From Pelecanus crispus (Eukaryota; Chordata; Aves; Pelecaniformes; Pelecanidae): 64,000 bases of DNA. Numbering within the stretch: the stretch's first letter is position 1; each line of letters opens with the position of its first letter. A program made the translations under genes and the position numbers. The notes under the pieces are model-generated. The model worked only from the letters and a program-made list of their open reading frames with translations. It ran no database searches and was not told the DNA's origin. The stretch spans positions 16,407,397-16,471,396 of the forward strand of contig NC_134652.1 in NCBI RefSeq assembly GCF_030463565.1. Direction: 5' to 3'. Positions 10,690 through 24,526 of the stretch are shown in pieces.

Positions 10690-13600
10690 CTGCCAGAGAC
10701 AGCCAAATACAGCAGAGGAGTCAGCATCCACAGATGCCTCAGCATAGGAGGAGCAAGGCTGAGACAGATCACAGCTCTGGCACCTGTTTTTACAACATAC
10801 ATGGCTTTAACAGCCCATGTTTGGCTTATGACTAACACAGAGTCTTCCTAATGCCAGTAAGGAACAGCCCTCAAATTTACAGAATTTCTTCATTCATGGG
10901 AAGAGTGGATGAACCTGTGACAGCAGCAGTTTTCCAAATACTACTATGTGACCAGGAGAAGTAGACATGATCTCATTAAATTAAGCAGCTAATTACCATG
11001 TGTGCACCCAAATGTGAGACAGTAGGCACTATGCAAACACAGGTTTGCCCGACCCCATGGTCCTCCCAAGCTAGTTTTGCCAGCACACTTCCCTCCTGGC
11101 TTGCTAATCGCCATTCACACTCCGCTGAACTGCCAGCTTCTACAGCTGCTCAGGTCAGCTTCCATACAGAGCATTGCACATCTCTCCTGATGGGAGCAAA
11201 CTTCTGACAGGCGCTAAGAGAAGACCAACTCTGGTACGGACTCTGGTTTTGGAAACAGCTGGAGACAAGAATCCAGGTCTTCCTGCCCAGGAGATATTTT
11301 ATTATCTGCCTTCCCTGCAACCAAAGCACTCCAGCTTATATTACTACCTTACTCTGCTCCCAGCACTGGGCTATACCTGTAAATTCATAGTTACATGTAT
11401 CTGTCCTATTGAACTATTAATTTTCCTAACTAGGGAACACCAAGAGGGACTCCCACAATGCTTTTTAGCTTCAAAGCACTGCACGGACAAACACATTCCT
11501 CAAAGCACTTGTGAGATGGTAAGTAACAATAACCTTCCTAACAGGAACCATATAGCTCAGCACTCCTGGGCAAAACATATGCTTGAAACAATTCTCTTAA
11601 ACACATTAACTTCTTTCTTAGGCTGTTACCACTTGATCTGAGAGCTAAACAGAAGCACAGACAGACTATCAGCATCTGAGGTTTCCATTACAGTAGCCTC
11701 TGCTCATGAAAAGCTACAGCCAGGAGGACTACATAGTATAAGGTGCAAAGGAAGAGGACTCTACCCCAATACCTTCACAATTCAGGAGAGATCCTAAAAA
11801 AAAATCATTGAAAAGGCTGTAGGACAACAGTGACCAGAACAGTAAGGAACCCTTCTACTTCTCCTCTTGTCCTAACAAGGTAAACACTACAATTGCTCTT
11901 TCAGGCAGCTGTCAGCTCCTGCCCTTTAGAGGACTGAATCATGCCCTTGTACCCTTTACTTGAGGAATCCTAGACTTGCTTAGGGCTCCCTTCAAAAACT
12001 TCTTTCCCTGTCTTGTTTCCCCCCAAACTTTGCATGTGGCAGTGGTACACAGAGACACTCATGCAAACACTTAGAAGCAGGCTAGGCCCTGAAATGGCCA
12101 AAGCCACAGGGCATCATCCGAATGAGGACTGAGGGTAAAAAAATGGGTCCTAAAAGTGGTTCCCAGCTGAGATGGTCACACAGCAGAGTCTCTTTGCAGC
12201 TCAGCCATCCCCCAGCTCTGCAGAGGCAAGCTAGGGGTAGCAATCAGTATTTTGCAAGGTTATTTAAGAACAGCCTGTCAGCGTTCTGCTGCTGCAAAAG
12301 CATGCAGCCTCCTCTTCAGGACTCATTTTCTAATGCTGCTGTCAGCTCCACTGGCAGAGAGGAAGAACCCCTTGCAATGACAGCCGTCTCCAAATTCAGC
12401 CTGGCCCTCTTGTTCCTGTGTGCAGAAGCTGTGAGAAGTATCACAGAGACAAGAGCAACGATGAAAGCAAGCCACCTGGGTACAGGAATAATTCAGTCTG
12501 GGATGCAACTATCCACTAGGGATGGAGAGTAGTAGTATAATGCACCTTCTTCTGAGCAATAAAGAATCTAGCAGCTTGCATGAATCAGAGGGCTCTCCTC
12601 CTGTCAATCTGAGGAAGCCAAGTTGACCAAGATTAACAAACTGCAGGAGAGAAACCCTTTTTGAAAGGTGAGGAGTAGAACATGCTTCTCCAGCAGTAAC
12701 TCAGAGGGGAGGCATTTTACCCAGGGCTACCCCACTCCCCAGGGGCCCTCCCTTGGGCCCCTCTTCACTCCCCTGTGCGCCCATGCGCACAGCCATGTGC
12801 AGTGCCATATGGATGTGCCCAGACAATGGATGTACACACTTCTCCATGAAGCAGCAGCATTCCTCCTTGCTAGCTCTGAGTGGAGATCTCTTCAGATACT
12901 CAACAGGGTCATTCTCAAACCACTGTGAGGAGGAGTAAACTCCGAGGGCAGCAGCAAGCTCTGAAAGCAGTATCCTTTAAATCAGCCCTCCTGTGTCACC
13001 TTTGAAAGGCAGCTAAGAACTCAGTTTGATACTCTAGGAGGGGGACAGGGAAGCAACAAGAGGTCCCGAAGTCTCTACTGTGTTTCCCACTACTTATTGT
13101 AATCTCTGCAGTGAACTTGAGATCAGCTTATGCCTTTAGCTATGTATTTTCATTGGCTTCCACTCCTCATCTCCTTTAATTATGAAATAGAACTTAAAAA
13201 GAAAGGGTAAGTTAAAAATAAACAGCTGCTTCTCACTGCCTGATCATTTCCCTTTCTTGCTGCTGCTGAGAAAAAATGCTACGTGGGATCTGAGATAAAC
13301 CCACTCACAGATCATTTCACTTCATACCCTGTAATGGATAGGAACTGTTACTGGGATTAGGACCTGCCATACTTGAAACAATTTCATCTGCTCTTTAAGA
13401 TGCAGCTGCTAGACAGAGGAGAGGTTAAAGAGCAGCAGAAGGTATTAAGAGCATCTAACACGAAGGTTTGAAAGACACCAGCTTTCTACACAGATGACAA
13501 AAAACTCACATCCCCTGTGTAACAGAAAGATTGCATGCTAGCATCCTTCACCCTTCTTACACACTGCTTTGACTTTTGCTCAGGAAAACTACCACAGGAA

Positions 13601-14603
13601 GAACGCCCTTTTGCTTAAACACATGAGATCTTTACTGGCACCCTTCTGTCAGATACAAAAGAGCTAGAGGAATTTGATTTTGAGATTAAAGCATTTCTCC
13701 TTCAAGGTCTTGTCCAAACTGGTCTTCCTAGAAGACTCAATGGAAGACTAGCAAACATCAATTCCAAGATGGTGAAGTATGAATAACTTAAAAAGGAAGG
13801 GATTTTTAGGTGGACTCTCCCACACGGATTTTAAATAGTCATTCAGTTTTTTAAAAATCTCATGAGCAGCTGGAAGAACACTACTTCTAATGTCAGGCAA
13901 GGATAGAAGAAAATGGACTGTAGATGATTTCCAAGTAGCTTCTCAGCAAGCAACACAGAAGATAAGATGTGACACTCCTCAGACTGCAAGGATAAACATG
14001 CAGAGCAAACTATTTTTTAAAAAAATACTTTACTGGATCTTTACAGTGGAAAAAAATAAATGAAGAGGAGTCACAACCTAAATCTCTTTTTGTAGATTAC
14101 CTTAGGGGGATCAGAGTCTTAAAAAAGCAATATGACAGAAGTGAGCAACTCAGACACGGCCAATACGGCTGAATTCCTTTCCTGCAGTTACCTGTATCAG
14201 CCCTAGAGGCCACATTTGCTCATTTACTCCACTGCAACAAACCAGAAGTCAGTGGAGCTGCACCACTGTAATTTAAAGATAATTTGCCATCAAATTAACC
14301 CTCTGCCCCACCACTCACTCACTGACTGCTTTCCAGAAGTTACAGAGAAACATTAGCGATTCAGGTCCCTGCGTACATGTCCCCAGACCAACCTTTCAGA
14401 AGCTGCTTTGAGCAGCAAGCACTCCCTGCGGCACTTGGATTTCAGCTTCCTCCTGCAGCTACACCTGCCCATGCCCCATAACTCTCCTTCCCCAGTAACA
14501 TAACACCGACAACCTGCGAGTAGAGGCACCCCTGGATAACATAGGAGGGTGCTGGCTTACAACAGAGGGGCTGATGTGGGGCTCAGCTCTCCACAGCATC
14601 CCA

Positions 14604-14626
14604 GCCATGCCATGCCATGCCATGCC
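14604..14626. repeat. Short GCCAT pentanucleotide tandem repeat
   Basis: Four units of GCCAT plus a partial unit run in tandem. The array is small and perfect, and no function is suggested. Confidence 0.85.
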
Positions 14627-16214
14627 GCTACAGCCAGAAGAACAAGATTATTTCAGTTTTTGGCTCCTTACTTTACTGCATCCACCAGCTTACCACTCCC
14701 TTGTAAACCAGACAGACAATCTCTGAAGGGTCAGTGGACTCTTGCAGACACAAGCTCTGGAACCAGTTCCCCCAGTACCAATTGCCCTTGTCCTGAAATT
14801 TTCTGCATTCAAAACAGACTGTGCTTTACTCTACCACACTCTGCACACAAGAGTCCTTCCTTACTGCACCAGAGCTGCTCCCTCTGACTGATCCTCAACA
14901 AGAGCTGACTTGCTGCACTCCCCCATGAGAGACTGGACCTTCTGGAAGAGCCTGTCCTGGGGAAACAAGGCGATTACATGCAGCAGTCTCCGATCCCCAT
15001 CCTGCCCAGGAGAACACGATCACGGTTAGCAGCAAAGCCAGAGAAGGAGCTGCACCGGCAATGAAATTGAACAGGCAACACACAGAACGAGGGCCCATCT
15101 ATCTGGCAGACACAGTACGCTTCATTGCTTAGTAACTTTTTAACCTGCAGAATCTTTCATCATCTGCAACTGCAGTCTCTGCCTCACTACAACATAAAAT
15201 TAGAGAGCACCACCAATTCACACCACCCAGCGAAGGACCTAGTGGTGGGTAGGTTCCGAGAAGCATGCGCGAGTAGTGACAGAAAAATAAAGGAAAAACA
15301 GAAGCAAGAAGAAAGCAAGGTCTCTACACTGACTTTTTAATTAGCACAGGAAAGGATAAGAATGCAATCAGTCAGCATCACCAGTACCTCACTAAAGCCT
15401 GTCCATGCCTGTAAAACAGTCATTAGCTACCATGACACAGAAGCAGTTGGAAGAGAATTGACTGAATGATCTCACATCAAGCAAAAGGCAAAAAAACCCC
15501 CAACAAACCCCAGGTGAAAACACATTTGCCCCCCACACCAACTCCATGCGGCTCACAAGGCTGGGACGGGGGGAGGCTCTCCAGATCAGGCCTAGCAAGC
15601 CCTCACAGGACGGAAAAGCTGGGTGCTTCTGTCCCAGCTGTCCCAAGGTGGAGGATGGAGCAGCCTGTCTATGGGGCATGTAATGCCCTCAGCAGTGCTA
15701 CTGCACGGACATGGCATAGGGGCCAAGGGCAGCCGGGGACAGACAAATGTGCCTCCTCTCTACAGAGGTGGTGGAGTCCCTGTCACTGCCTGTGTACCAC
15801 AGCGGGAATCATGGCAGTCCCACCTCCAAAACCCAGGCAAAGCCCAAGATACCACGAGCAAACCCAGCAGTCTGTCCCCTCAGCTCAGAGGATGGAGGCT
15901 GTACAAAGAGACATTATGGTTTCCCTATTCTAGTAGAAGTCTGATGTGCATTTTACACTGGAGTCCTCAAACTGGCTTGTTTACTCCAGGTTTAGTACAA
16001 ATCTTCCCCTTTTTCTCCCTCACTAATCTCCACAAGCAACTCATAGTCCCCGAGTGTTTCTCCTAGTGAATTCAGCTGAGTAGCAACATTTCTCATTGTA
16101 ATAAAAAGGCTGCTGCCACCTGGACTACAAAGAGGCTATTGCCTCTCCATAATAAAGTGCCAGATAATTGACATAAATTTTACAGTAGTATCTTCTAATT
16201 AATATGGAAAAGGA

Positions 16215-16233
16215 TTTTTTTTTTTTTTTTTTT
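16215..16233. repeat. T homopolymer (19)
   Basis: Nineteen consecutive T residues. No retroposed gene sequence or target-site duplication was seen on either side. Confidence 0.9.
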
Positions 16234-19200
16234 CCAAATGGCATCACACTTCTCACAGAGCAACTTAAAAGTTGCTGATGCAGGCTGGAGTCTTTGCTGG
16301 AATTAATCCCCAGAAGTGCCAAAGACAAAAGCACATAACTAAATAATTAGAAGTTGAATAAAAACACACACACAGAGCTGCCATATTTCCCAACAGACTC
16401 TGCCCAGACCCCGGCTGCACTCCTCTCCTTCTCCCTTACCTCTTTCACTGTCTGCAGGAGCCAAGTTCAGAGAGAGTTCACTAAGACTGCCAGTGCTACG
16501 CACACGTGCTGGAAGCAGCTGCCATTCACACTGGCTTCAAGAAAAGCACCCACCCTAGGACAAGCAGCAACACAGAGCTTTTGTCTGACCCAACACTACC
16601 TTACCTTTGCAGCTGTCCCGGAGCTAAATGCAGTGCTGATGCTTCAACACCATCCCTCACCCCCAAGCTGATCAAGCCATGAGTATTAATTCCATGTTCA
16701 TGAATACTAAGAGGAAGAGGAGGAGGATGTTGCTATGACAGTCTAACAACTCAGATTCCCAAGATATGCTGTGCGTATGGATCCAGAGGATGCAGAGTGG
16801 GTCTGGTGCACATGGTGGGAAAGACAAAGATCTGGGCTTGAGATGCAAGTGTAGTCATGCCACAAACGTGCAAGATACGCAGCGCGTTGTCATTCTGGCT
16901 CCAGATCTCCTGCATCAAGCAGCTACCGTTTGTACTACATGCCAGTGACGGTCCTATGGCCCTTTCCTGCTGCAGGCTGAGAGCTGCAGGCTGCTCAGAC
17001 TAAGCCTGTAAGGCAGCCCCCACCAGCTCACACAGCTGTCACTCTCAGAGTAGGAAGCAGCATCCCGTCTGCCCTGAGGGCAGGAAAAATTCCTAGAAGG
17101 AAGCTTTTTGAAGCTTGGCTAGCCCAAAAGATTAAGTGAAAGGAACCAAGAGCAAATTTCTCCTCTGAAGTATGAAACAGGACTGCACTGATGCAGAATG
17201 CATCAGCAGTGCTGGGCAGTAAGACACAAGCGGTCTGTCCAGGTCACAGCGGGGAGAAAGGTCTGCAGAGGTGGGCGCAGCTGCCCATAAGCCCCAGGAT
17301 GGCACTAGGCCATGAATACAGGCTCCAGTCCTGACTGTGGAGAAACAGAAGCTGATGGGAGTCAAGAAAGTCTCCTGTTCATCGCCTGGAGCTGGACAGA
17401 TGGACAAGGCTGAGCAGCACACAGCAAAGATGAGAGAGCCAGGAGACAGGGAGAGAAGGTGCCTCGCCCTGCTTTCCACTGCTAAGGTGAGTGCAGGGAC
17501 CCCTTGCATACAGTTCCCACCAGGTTACTCTTCCACTTTCTAGTTTGTGTTTGCCAATCTCCCTCTGCTCAGCTCACTAAGCATTAGCCAGGACACACTA
17601 TGTCTAGGAGCCCAGGAGTGAACAGTCTTTGCCCATCAGTTTGTCCTTCGTCCCTGCCAGTCACTCCTGGCAGTCCTGCCGTGTCCACTGCACTACTGTG
17701 TGCCCAGCCAAACACCAGGAAAGACTAACTCTCCATGTCCCAAATCCTTCCTGAGGACTGCTTTTATACATTTGCACTTGAGTGGTATTGAAATCCAGGT
17801 CTTGCCACTTCTCTACACAAGGCAAAGGTTTTGATCATACATAAAAGATTATTATTTTACTTCGCAACATCAAGGAGGGACATTTCACATCCCCTTTTCT
17901 TCACCTCAGCACAGAGCCATTCTGTCAGGCTCAGATGATATACAGTAGCTCAGATGTTTGTTCAATGAACTCACAGAGATCTGTGATCTTTAAAGGAGCA
18001 AGCCTACAAAGTTTACAGTTTCTATCCATGGAGTAGGAGGGTTCGGTTACAGTCTTTCTCCTCTGCCCACAGGTGCCCCTTCTAAAGATAAGTAATTTAT
18101 AAGCTCACTCAGAAAATGACTGTTGTTCTCTGAACTCTGCTAGCAGAAATGGCATCCCCTTTTGGGACAAGAGTTATCTGCTCCAGAAATGTTTTAAAAC
18201 CACAATCAATTAGAAGCCTAAGGTGTTCAACTCTATTTAATGGTGGAAGACGACTCACTGATCCAACCAATGTGGAAATCACACAGCTTTCAGAAACATC
18301 CTGAAACCAAAACTGTTACCCAGTTCCACCCAGAAGCAGCTGTAAATGCACAATGCAGTGCTCATTCCAAGCTCTCATGGGACAGGCCTTCACAAGATTC
18401 AACAGTTCCTTTAAGAAGCAGAAAGGCTGCAAAGTAGGACAAAGGCAAGTAACAACAGAGATATACGGTCACAGAGACCAGCTATGTGCACAGTTTCAGG
18501 GGACTTAATTTGTAAAAGGTATAGACAAATAGAAGATACTAATGTAGCTGATAACCCTTGACATCCCTGTGTAGCCATCACTAGGGCTACGGAGTCCTGT
18601 GCTAGGAGTACGACACCCTCTGAGCTCCAGGAGTCAGGTAGCTGAAAGCCTGCTCACCTCACCAGGAAGCCTGTGCCATGAATCCTTTTACTACAGGGTA
18701 ATTTCAAGAAGTCATGTCTACATACACATGACAACTCCCATACATGTTAAATGCACTTTGCTCAACCCATTTGGCTTTGGAGGACAAGGAGCAAAAAAGC
18801 ACTTAGCCTCGTGCTGCTTTTTCTTGAGACCGATCTGCTTTTCTCAGTTTCATGGATGGTCAGTAGTTTTATACTAATCTGTATATCCCACTTAGCACAA
18901 AGAACCTGGCGCTCTCTGTGGGACTCTGGGCTCTCCTTCCCAGACTGCATGGACAGGCTCTCGAGAGGAAACACAGGAGGCAATTCTGTGTGATTCAAGG
19001 GAAGAAAATGGGTGCAGTGGGTTTCTGCCAAGAGAATGAACATCCATGTACTGTACAATGCTGGCACTTCCAAAGCCCAGGCAGGGGAAAAGGAGTCAAA
19101 GATCCTGAAACAAACTATCTTAAAAATTATCAATGAATAAAATAAGCACCCTCCAGAGCAGACTTTTAGATCTGGATGGGGAGATCCGCCAGAAACTGAA

Positions 19201-20674
19201 TGAGGTCCACTAAGCTCGCCTGCTGTTAGAAATTTTGTGAGGAAGGCAGGCAGCAGCCAGGATGATGGCAGGAGCATAAAACTCAGAGATAGATAGATTT
19301 GTTATTTTGGAGTTACAGCCCATTTTGGAGTTGTGAACCCTTATCTCCAGCTGGTGGCATTTATGAAAACATTTCTCACTGCTAGGTACGTAAGAGCACT
19401 TGCAATTCTGCCACGGCTTGAAAAGCACTGCAGATAGCTATGGACCGGACCGTTAATTTTTTTATTTCCCCATTGTGCTTACAATTAACTTAAGTGCTGA
19501 AATGCGATGGGCTGTTGCAGGAGAAGCTTTTTATCTACCAGCTGCATTCTAGCACAGCAGTAAATCAACTGCTGTCACCAAAACATCAGACAAGAGGAAG
19601 AGAGCATCCTTATGCTCACTCTGCATATTACCCATTCAGCCTAAGTGGCTAACCAGCATTCAGCAAATGAATGCTGTGATTTGTGTACAACCTTTGGTGC
19701 AATCCTCTATTTACAGAAGACCTTGTCCCCGTCAACACAGAGGGAAAAAAACCCCCCAAAAAACCAGTCAGCAGCAGCTCTCCAGCACCAGTTAACTGAC
19801 CAAAATAAGACCAGTAACCTTGGTCCCCAAAACAACATAAAAGAGTAAGTCATGAGCTGCTGCTCCAGTTTAGCTGAGAAGACAGGACATACAAAGCTGT
19901 TACAGAAATCAGACAGCTATAAGAACCTAAAAACCAGTAGCTGAAGATTTTAAGGAATGATCAGAAATAAAAAGCTTTCTAGGGCCAGCAGCCAGAAAGC
20001 ATCCTGGCAAATGTTGAGCCTCAAATACACAACTTTCAGTTCAGATTGCCTCGACGAGGGGACAACAGGATACCTGATGTTTACCAGAGGAAACTCATTC
20101 CTAGCAAAGAAGCTCAAATTTGCCCAGAAGACAGTTTGGCTCAGGAATAAGGCTGTCTAGAGAACAGATTAAGACAGGATATGCAACAAAAACCTTTCCG
20201 TGCAATCAAACCCCAACAGAAGCAAATGGACTGTTCCAGTTTGAAGAAACCAAAATCTAATTGTGCCCAAGGGAAAAACAACAGGGATGCTTATTCTTGT
20301 TATGGTCTAATCAAACATCTGCAGTCACAGGAGGTTTCTGGAACTATGTCACCTGGTCAGGTTCACAGGAATCAGCAGGGGATCCAAGAGAGCTTGTGCT
20401 CCTCACACAGCCACCATGAACCTCTACAGGATATAATGATTACAGGCTGACTTAGAAAAAAAACCTACCAGGACCCTGACTTGAAGATCAAGACAAGTGA
20501 AAGGAGAACACAGACACTCCAAACCACCATGGAGCTCGCCACGCATTTGATTTTTCTCTTTTCTTCTTCTTTTACAGCAACTAGCAAGCAAATGGCCTCT
20601 ATGAATGCTACTAGTACAGCCCTGGATCTGACATTTGCTGAGAAAAAGTAGATGCTAACCACCTAGCTCATGAC

Positions 20675-20692
20675 TTTTTTTTTTTTTTTTTT
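20675..20692. repeat. T homopolymer (18)
   Basis: Eighteen consecutive T residues in intron sequence. No attached SINE or processed pseudogene was recognised. Confidence 0.9.
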
Positions 20693-21159
20693 AAATGGTC
20701 AGATATCTTGTTAAACTTCGTTTGCCCAACATGAATAAATTTAATTAAAGGAAGCAGCAAAGCTAAATAGCAATGCACTAAAAAACTGGCCACAAACCAA
20801 GAGGATGCTGTATATTTAAAGCAAGTCAAAACAATATAGGACATGCCAGAGAAACACACGGTTAGGATTGGGGAAGGAAGGTATGCATTTGGAGGGGCAG
20901 AGCTTAGAAAAATCAGTTCCATTGCTCCTACTTACATTTAAGCAATTAAATAGTGTCAGTAGAAGGCCAGCTTCTAATTGCACAATGGAAGTGATAAAAG
21001 GCAATAATTCAGTGGCCTGAGGAGATGCGAAGAAAAGGCCAAGAAAGAGGAAATCCAGAGCTCACCTGCCTAACTGACCACATGTGGAAAATGAACAAAT
21101 CCATTCTGAGATGGGGAAAACCAGAACCTAACTTTTAAATACAAGCAAGAAATCTGGAT

Positions 21160-21430
21160 AGCCAAAAAAACCAGATGAGCAAATAACTGTTTGATTATCT
21201 GTACTATTTTGCAGTTCTACAATATCTTTTCTGAAATAAGGGCACTGGAATCGATATACAAGATTTAAAACATGGGTTGTCACAGACTTACACAGTGACA
21301 ACACAGTACTCCTTCATTTTTGTTCTCTCTCTGATAATTTCTAATTCTCTATTTGCCTTTCTGACTACTTTTGAGCCTTGAGCGAACATTTCCAGGCTTA
21401 TCACAGTGACTCCAAGAGCCCCTCCCTGCC
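21160..21430 (-). mobile_element. Diverged CR1-type LINE fragment, minus strand
   Basis: Read on the minus strand, the CR1 blocks CTTGGAGTCACTGTGATAAG, a GTCAGAAAGGCAAATAGAGA block, a GAGTACTGTGTTGTCAC block and TCAGAAAAGATATTGTAGAA occur in the expected order. This corresponds to the region just after the reverse transcriptase core. It is an old, truncated copy inside the large ARMH3 intron and has no coding capacity. Confidence 0.72.
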
Positions 21431-24400
21431 TGGCAATATCTAGAAGACTCTAGTACAGCTTAAAGACTTTAAGAGAATTATAAATTCAATCTGCAAAAAC
21501 TCCTTCTAAAGATACATCCCAAAAGAAATAGATCTATAGTCATTTGGTTAGCTACAAATAGCTAGAAAAAAACTGTAATAGCAGTATACTAAGGTAGCTA
21601 GGAAAGGCGGGCAGTGCTTGGAAGTTTGTGTGACTCAATCCATGTAAAAGTTTTACTATTGAGGCTTTGACAAATCTGGAGTTGGAACAGACAGATATAA
21701 GCTGATGGATGATCCTTAAAACCAGAAAATCCTGTAGGGAAAAGGGAACTTCAGTTGCAAAATGTCTGCTCTAAGGCTGCAGTTCCAAAAGTGGTTTAAG
21801 TCAATCTAAGTGCAGGTCACCTAAACTGCAATACAAAGTCTGGAGTTCCTCCTTCAAAGACACTTATTGCAGAAATAAGGCATTCTAATGTGCAACTCAG
21901 AAGTCTCTTCATTCTGGACACAAGCACTGATAGTGCTGATGACCAGGCACAGTACTGACATCAGGGGTAACTGAGAAGGTGAGAAGGATCAGAGATGACT
22001 GTGCCCTAGAAACTGAGAATGCAGCTGTGCAAGTTAAGTTTATAAGTGATGAAATTCCTACCAAGGAGATGGGATCAAATCTGTCCTGACCAAGCGACTC
22101 CTCACAAACCCCAGACACGCTTTTGGATCCTACTCTATCTGCATTGCACAGCTGGAGGAAAAGGAAAGGACAGTGTCTTGTGATGAGGGCAGAAATAAGA
22201 GAACCAAATAATTTCTGATACAACATGCTGAAAGAGGGAAGCTTGTTAACATTTTAATTTGTTAAATTATCCCCTTTTGTGCTGTTGGAATGTGTCATTC
22301 TTTTTAAACTCCATCTGGGCAATGACCAGAGCTGAAACAGAATGAGATGGTTTATGCTTGGAAGCATTCATGGCCAGCGTAGAAAACCTCTTTTGCCTGT
22401 AAAAACAGAGCTGCTTAAAGTTGACTGCTAAGTTAATTCAAAAGGAACATTTAAATGGCTAGTGGGACAGCTGGAAATACAGAGGCTACTATCCAAGATA
22501 ATCATTAGCAAGGGCAGGCCTGATGAGACACTAAACTTTGTGGGCTGAGACACTTCTTGACTGAAATGGAGATGTGCAGGATAGCTGGCCAGCAGATAGT
22601 CAGCAAGGTGAATCTGAGAGGGAGCAGAGGCCTGGGCATGGAGCGCACACACAGAAAACAGGTCAGAGGTTTCTGAGAAATCAAACGGTCTGCCGCTTAT
22701 TGCTGCCCTTCTCAGGGAAAGAAGTCTGTGCGCATTCTTTGAAATAAACACAGAGGCACCAAAAGTTGCCGACACTCAGTTATTTCTAGTCATTTCTCTT
22801 AATACCCAACAGAAGCAATCAGGGCCCAAGATAATAGCTATGTCTCTCAAGAAGGATTCCTGCCACAGTAAAGTGGCATCTTGCAATCCAAAGATATTTG
22901 GAGGACAAAAAGGGCTTCTGTGCCTTGGAACTCAGGGTTTATCCCTGCAACATTTGTTCCGCTTATATCCTTAAAGCATCAGACCTACCACCTCCTCAGC
23001 ACCAGCTTTCTCACAATTCAGACACACCTAGCAACAACCCCAAAACACCACAGAGGACAAGTCCCTTCAGAATGCATGGCTGAGAAGAGACTGAAAAGAG
23101 GCATCTAACTTCTATCAGAAGGGCTGTGCTATCTCCACAGAGGTTCAGATGCTGGATGGGCAGGAAGGACATGACACAAAGTGGAGGTTTATTGCTAATG
23201 GGCCAGATAAGATTATTGTGTTGGCTGTATGCCTGCCATTGACATTCAAGGAAGAGGTGACTTGTGCTGGCACTGGACCCATGCTCTCCAAAGGATGAGG
23301 AGAACAAAACTTACGCTTCTTTTCCAAAGCACCTTCAGCAGTTGAATCCTCAAGCTGAGCTAATCAGTACGCAGAGCAGCAAGCTGGAGAACTACTTGTC
23401 CACAATGCCTGTCCTCTGAATCAAAAAGCACGCACCCTTTGCTGTCGCAGCTCTAGACTGAACTGGCTGGCTATAGAGATAGGATGTATTTGTACATACA
23501 GCACTACTGAAGACTTGGGCAAAACCGATGCCACTCTTGGGGATAAGGACTTGATCACTAAGGCTTCCCACCTTCTCTCTAAATTTCTCTTTTGCCATAT
23601 TCCCGGATAAGTACCTGCAAGATCTGTAATGGAAATATCATCTCCACGGTAATTTCTGCAGTGCTTGGAGGACACCATTGTTCTACAGCCTAAAAATCCC
23701 TGTGTGAGGATTTAGTGCTCCCAAGTGCCTCTTGGACATCAAACGTTTTCAAAGCTATTAGCTCTGATGGGTTTTTGAATAAGGCTCAGGGAAGCCACTC
23801 ACTCAGTATTTCTCATAAGGAAAAGGTAGCTCTGACCTGGTAGAATAAAAATTACTGAGAAGGAGGAGGAAGAAAGCCCACACAGCCCACGTTCTCTGCA
23901 AGCAAGGAAATGAGATTTGATTTATTCCGTGATTCTGAGGTGTGTTCAATTCCAGCTTGAATTTCTACTGCATAAATTCAGCTTGGCTGAGCAAGGTCCC
24001 CATTAGAGACTGTCCAAAGCAATACAAGGTGATGCACACAATGATCTTTGAAGCTGAAGGTTCAAAGCCTGAATGAGGTGGGGTTTTTTTTAGCATATTT
24101 TTTGTATATGCAACCCACAAACCTGTGTCTTCCAAGAAGTTAGAGAAAGACAATATAAAAAAAGCAATTAGATACAGTGCATACACAGCTCCTTATTGTT
24201 GCCAATTAATCAATTTATTTATTTAGGTCACTGGTTAAATTTCCTCTTACTACACAGCAAAGAACAACTCTGGGTCTATGTTTTCCATGATTCAAAGGGA
24301 TTAGATAACAAGCAGAAGTCACTCACTAAAAGGACTTAAGGGCTTCAGTTCAGGGATTAATAACTCAGCTGCTTTTTCTCCAGATTTTAAAACCACTAAT

Positions 24401-24510
24401 TTGTACTGCATCAGCTGGTAGTTTTATTTGCACAACTATTTTTGTTTTAACAGGAATCTTAAACTGTGCTTTTCCCAAAATGCTGCTGCATTGCCCTCTT
24501 GATATTATTC

Positions 24511-24526
24511 TTTTTTTTTTTTTTTT
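24511..24526. repeat. T homopolymer (16)
   Basis: Sixteen consecutive T residues in AT-rich intron sequence. Confidence 0.9.

Noticed and set aside
18762..19277. Minus-strand frame of 171 codons
   Set aside because: No family resemblance and no acceptor or donor in frame; it has the low-information composition of translated intron.
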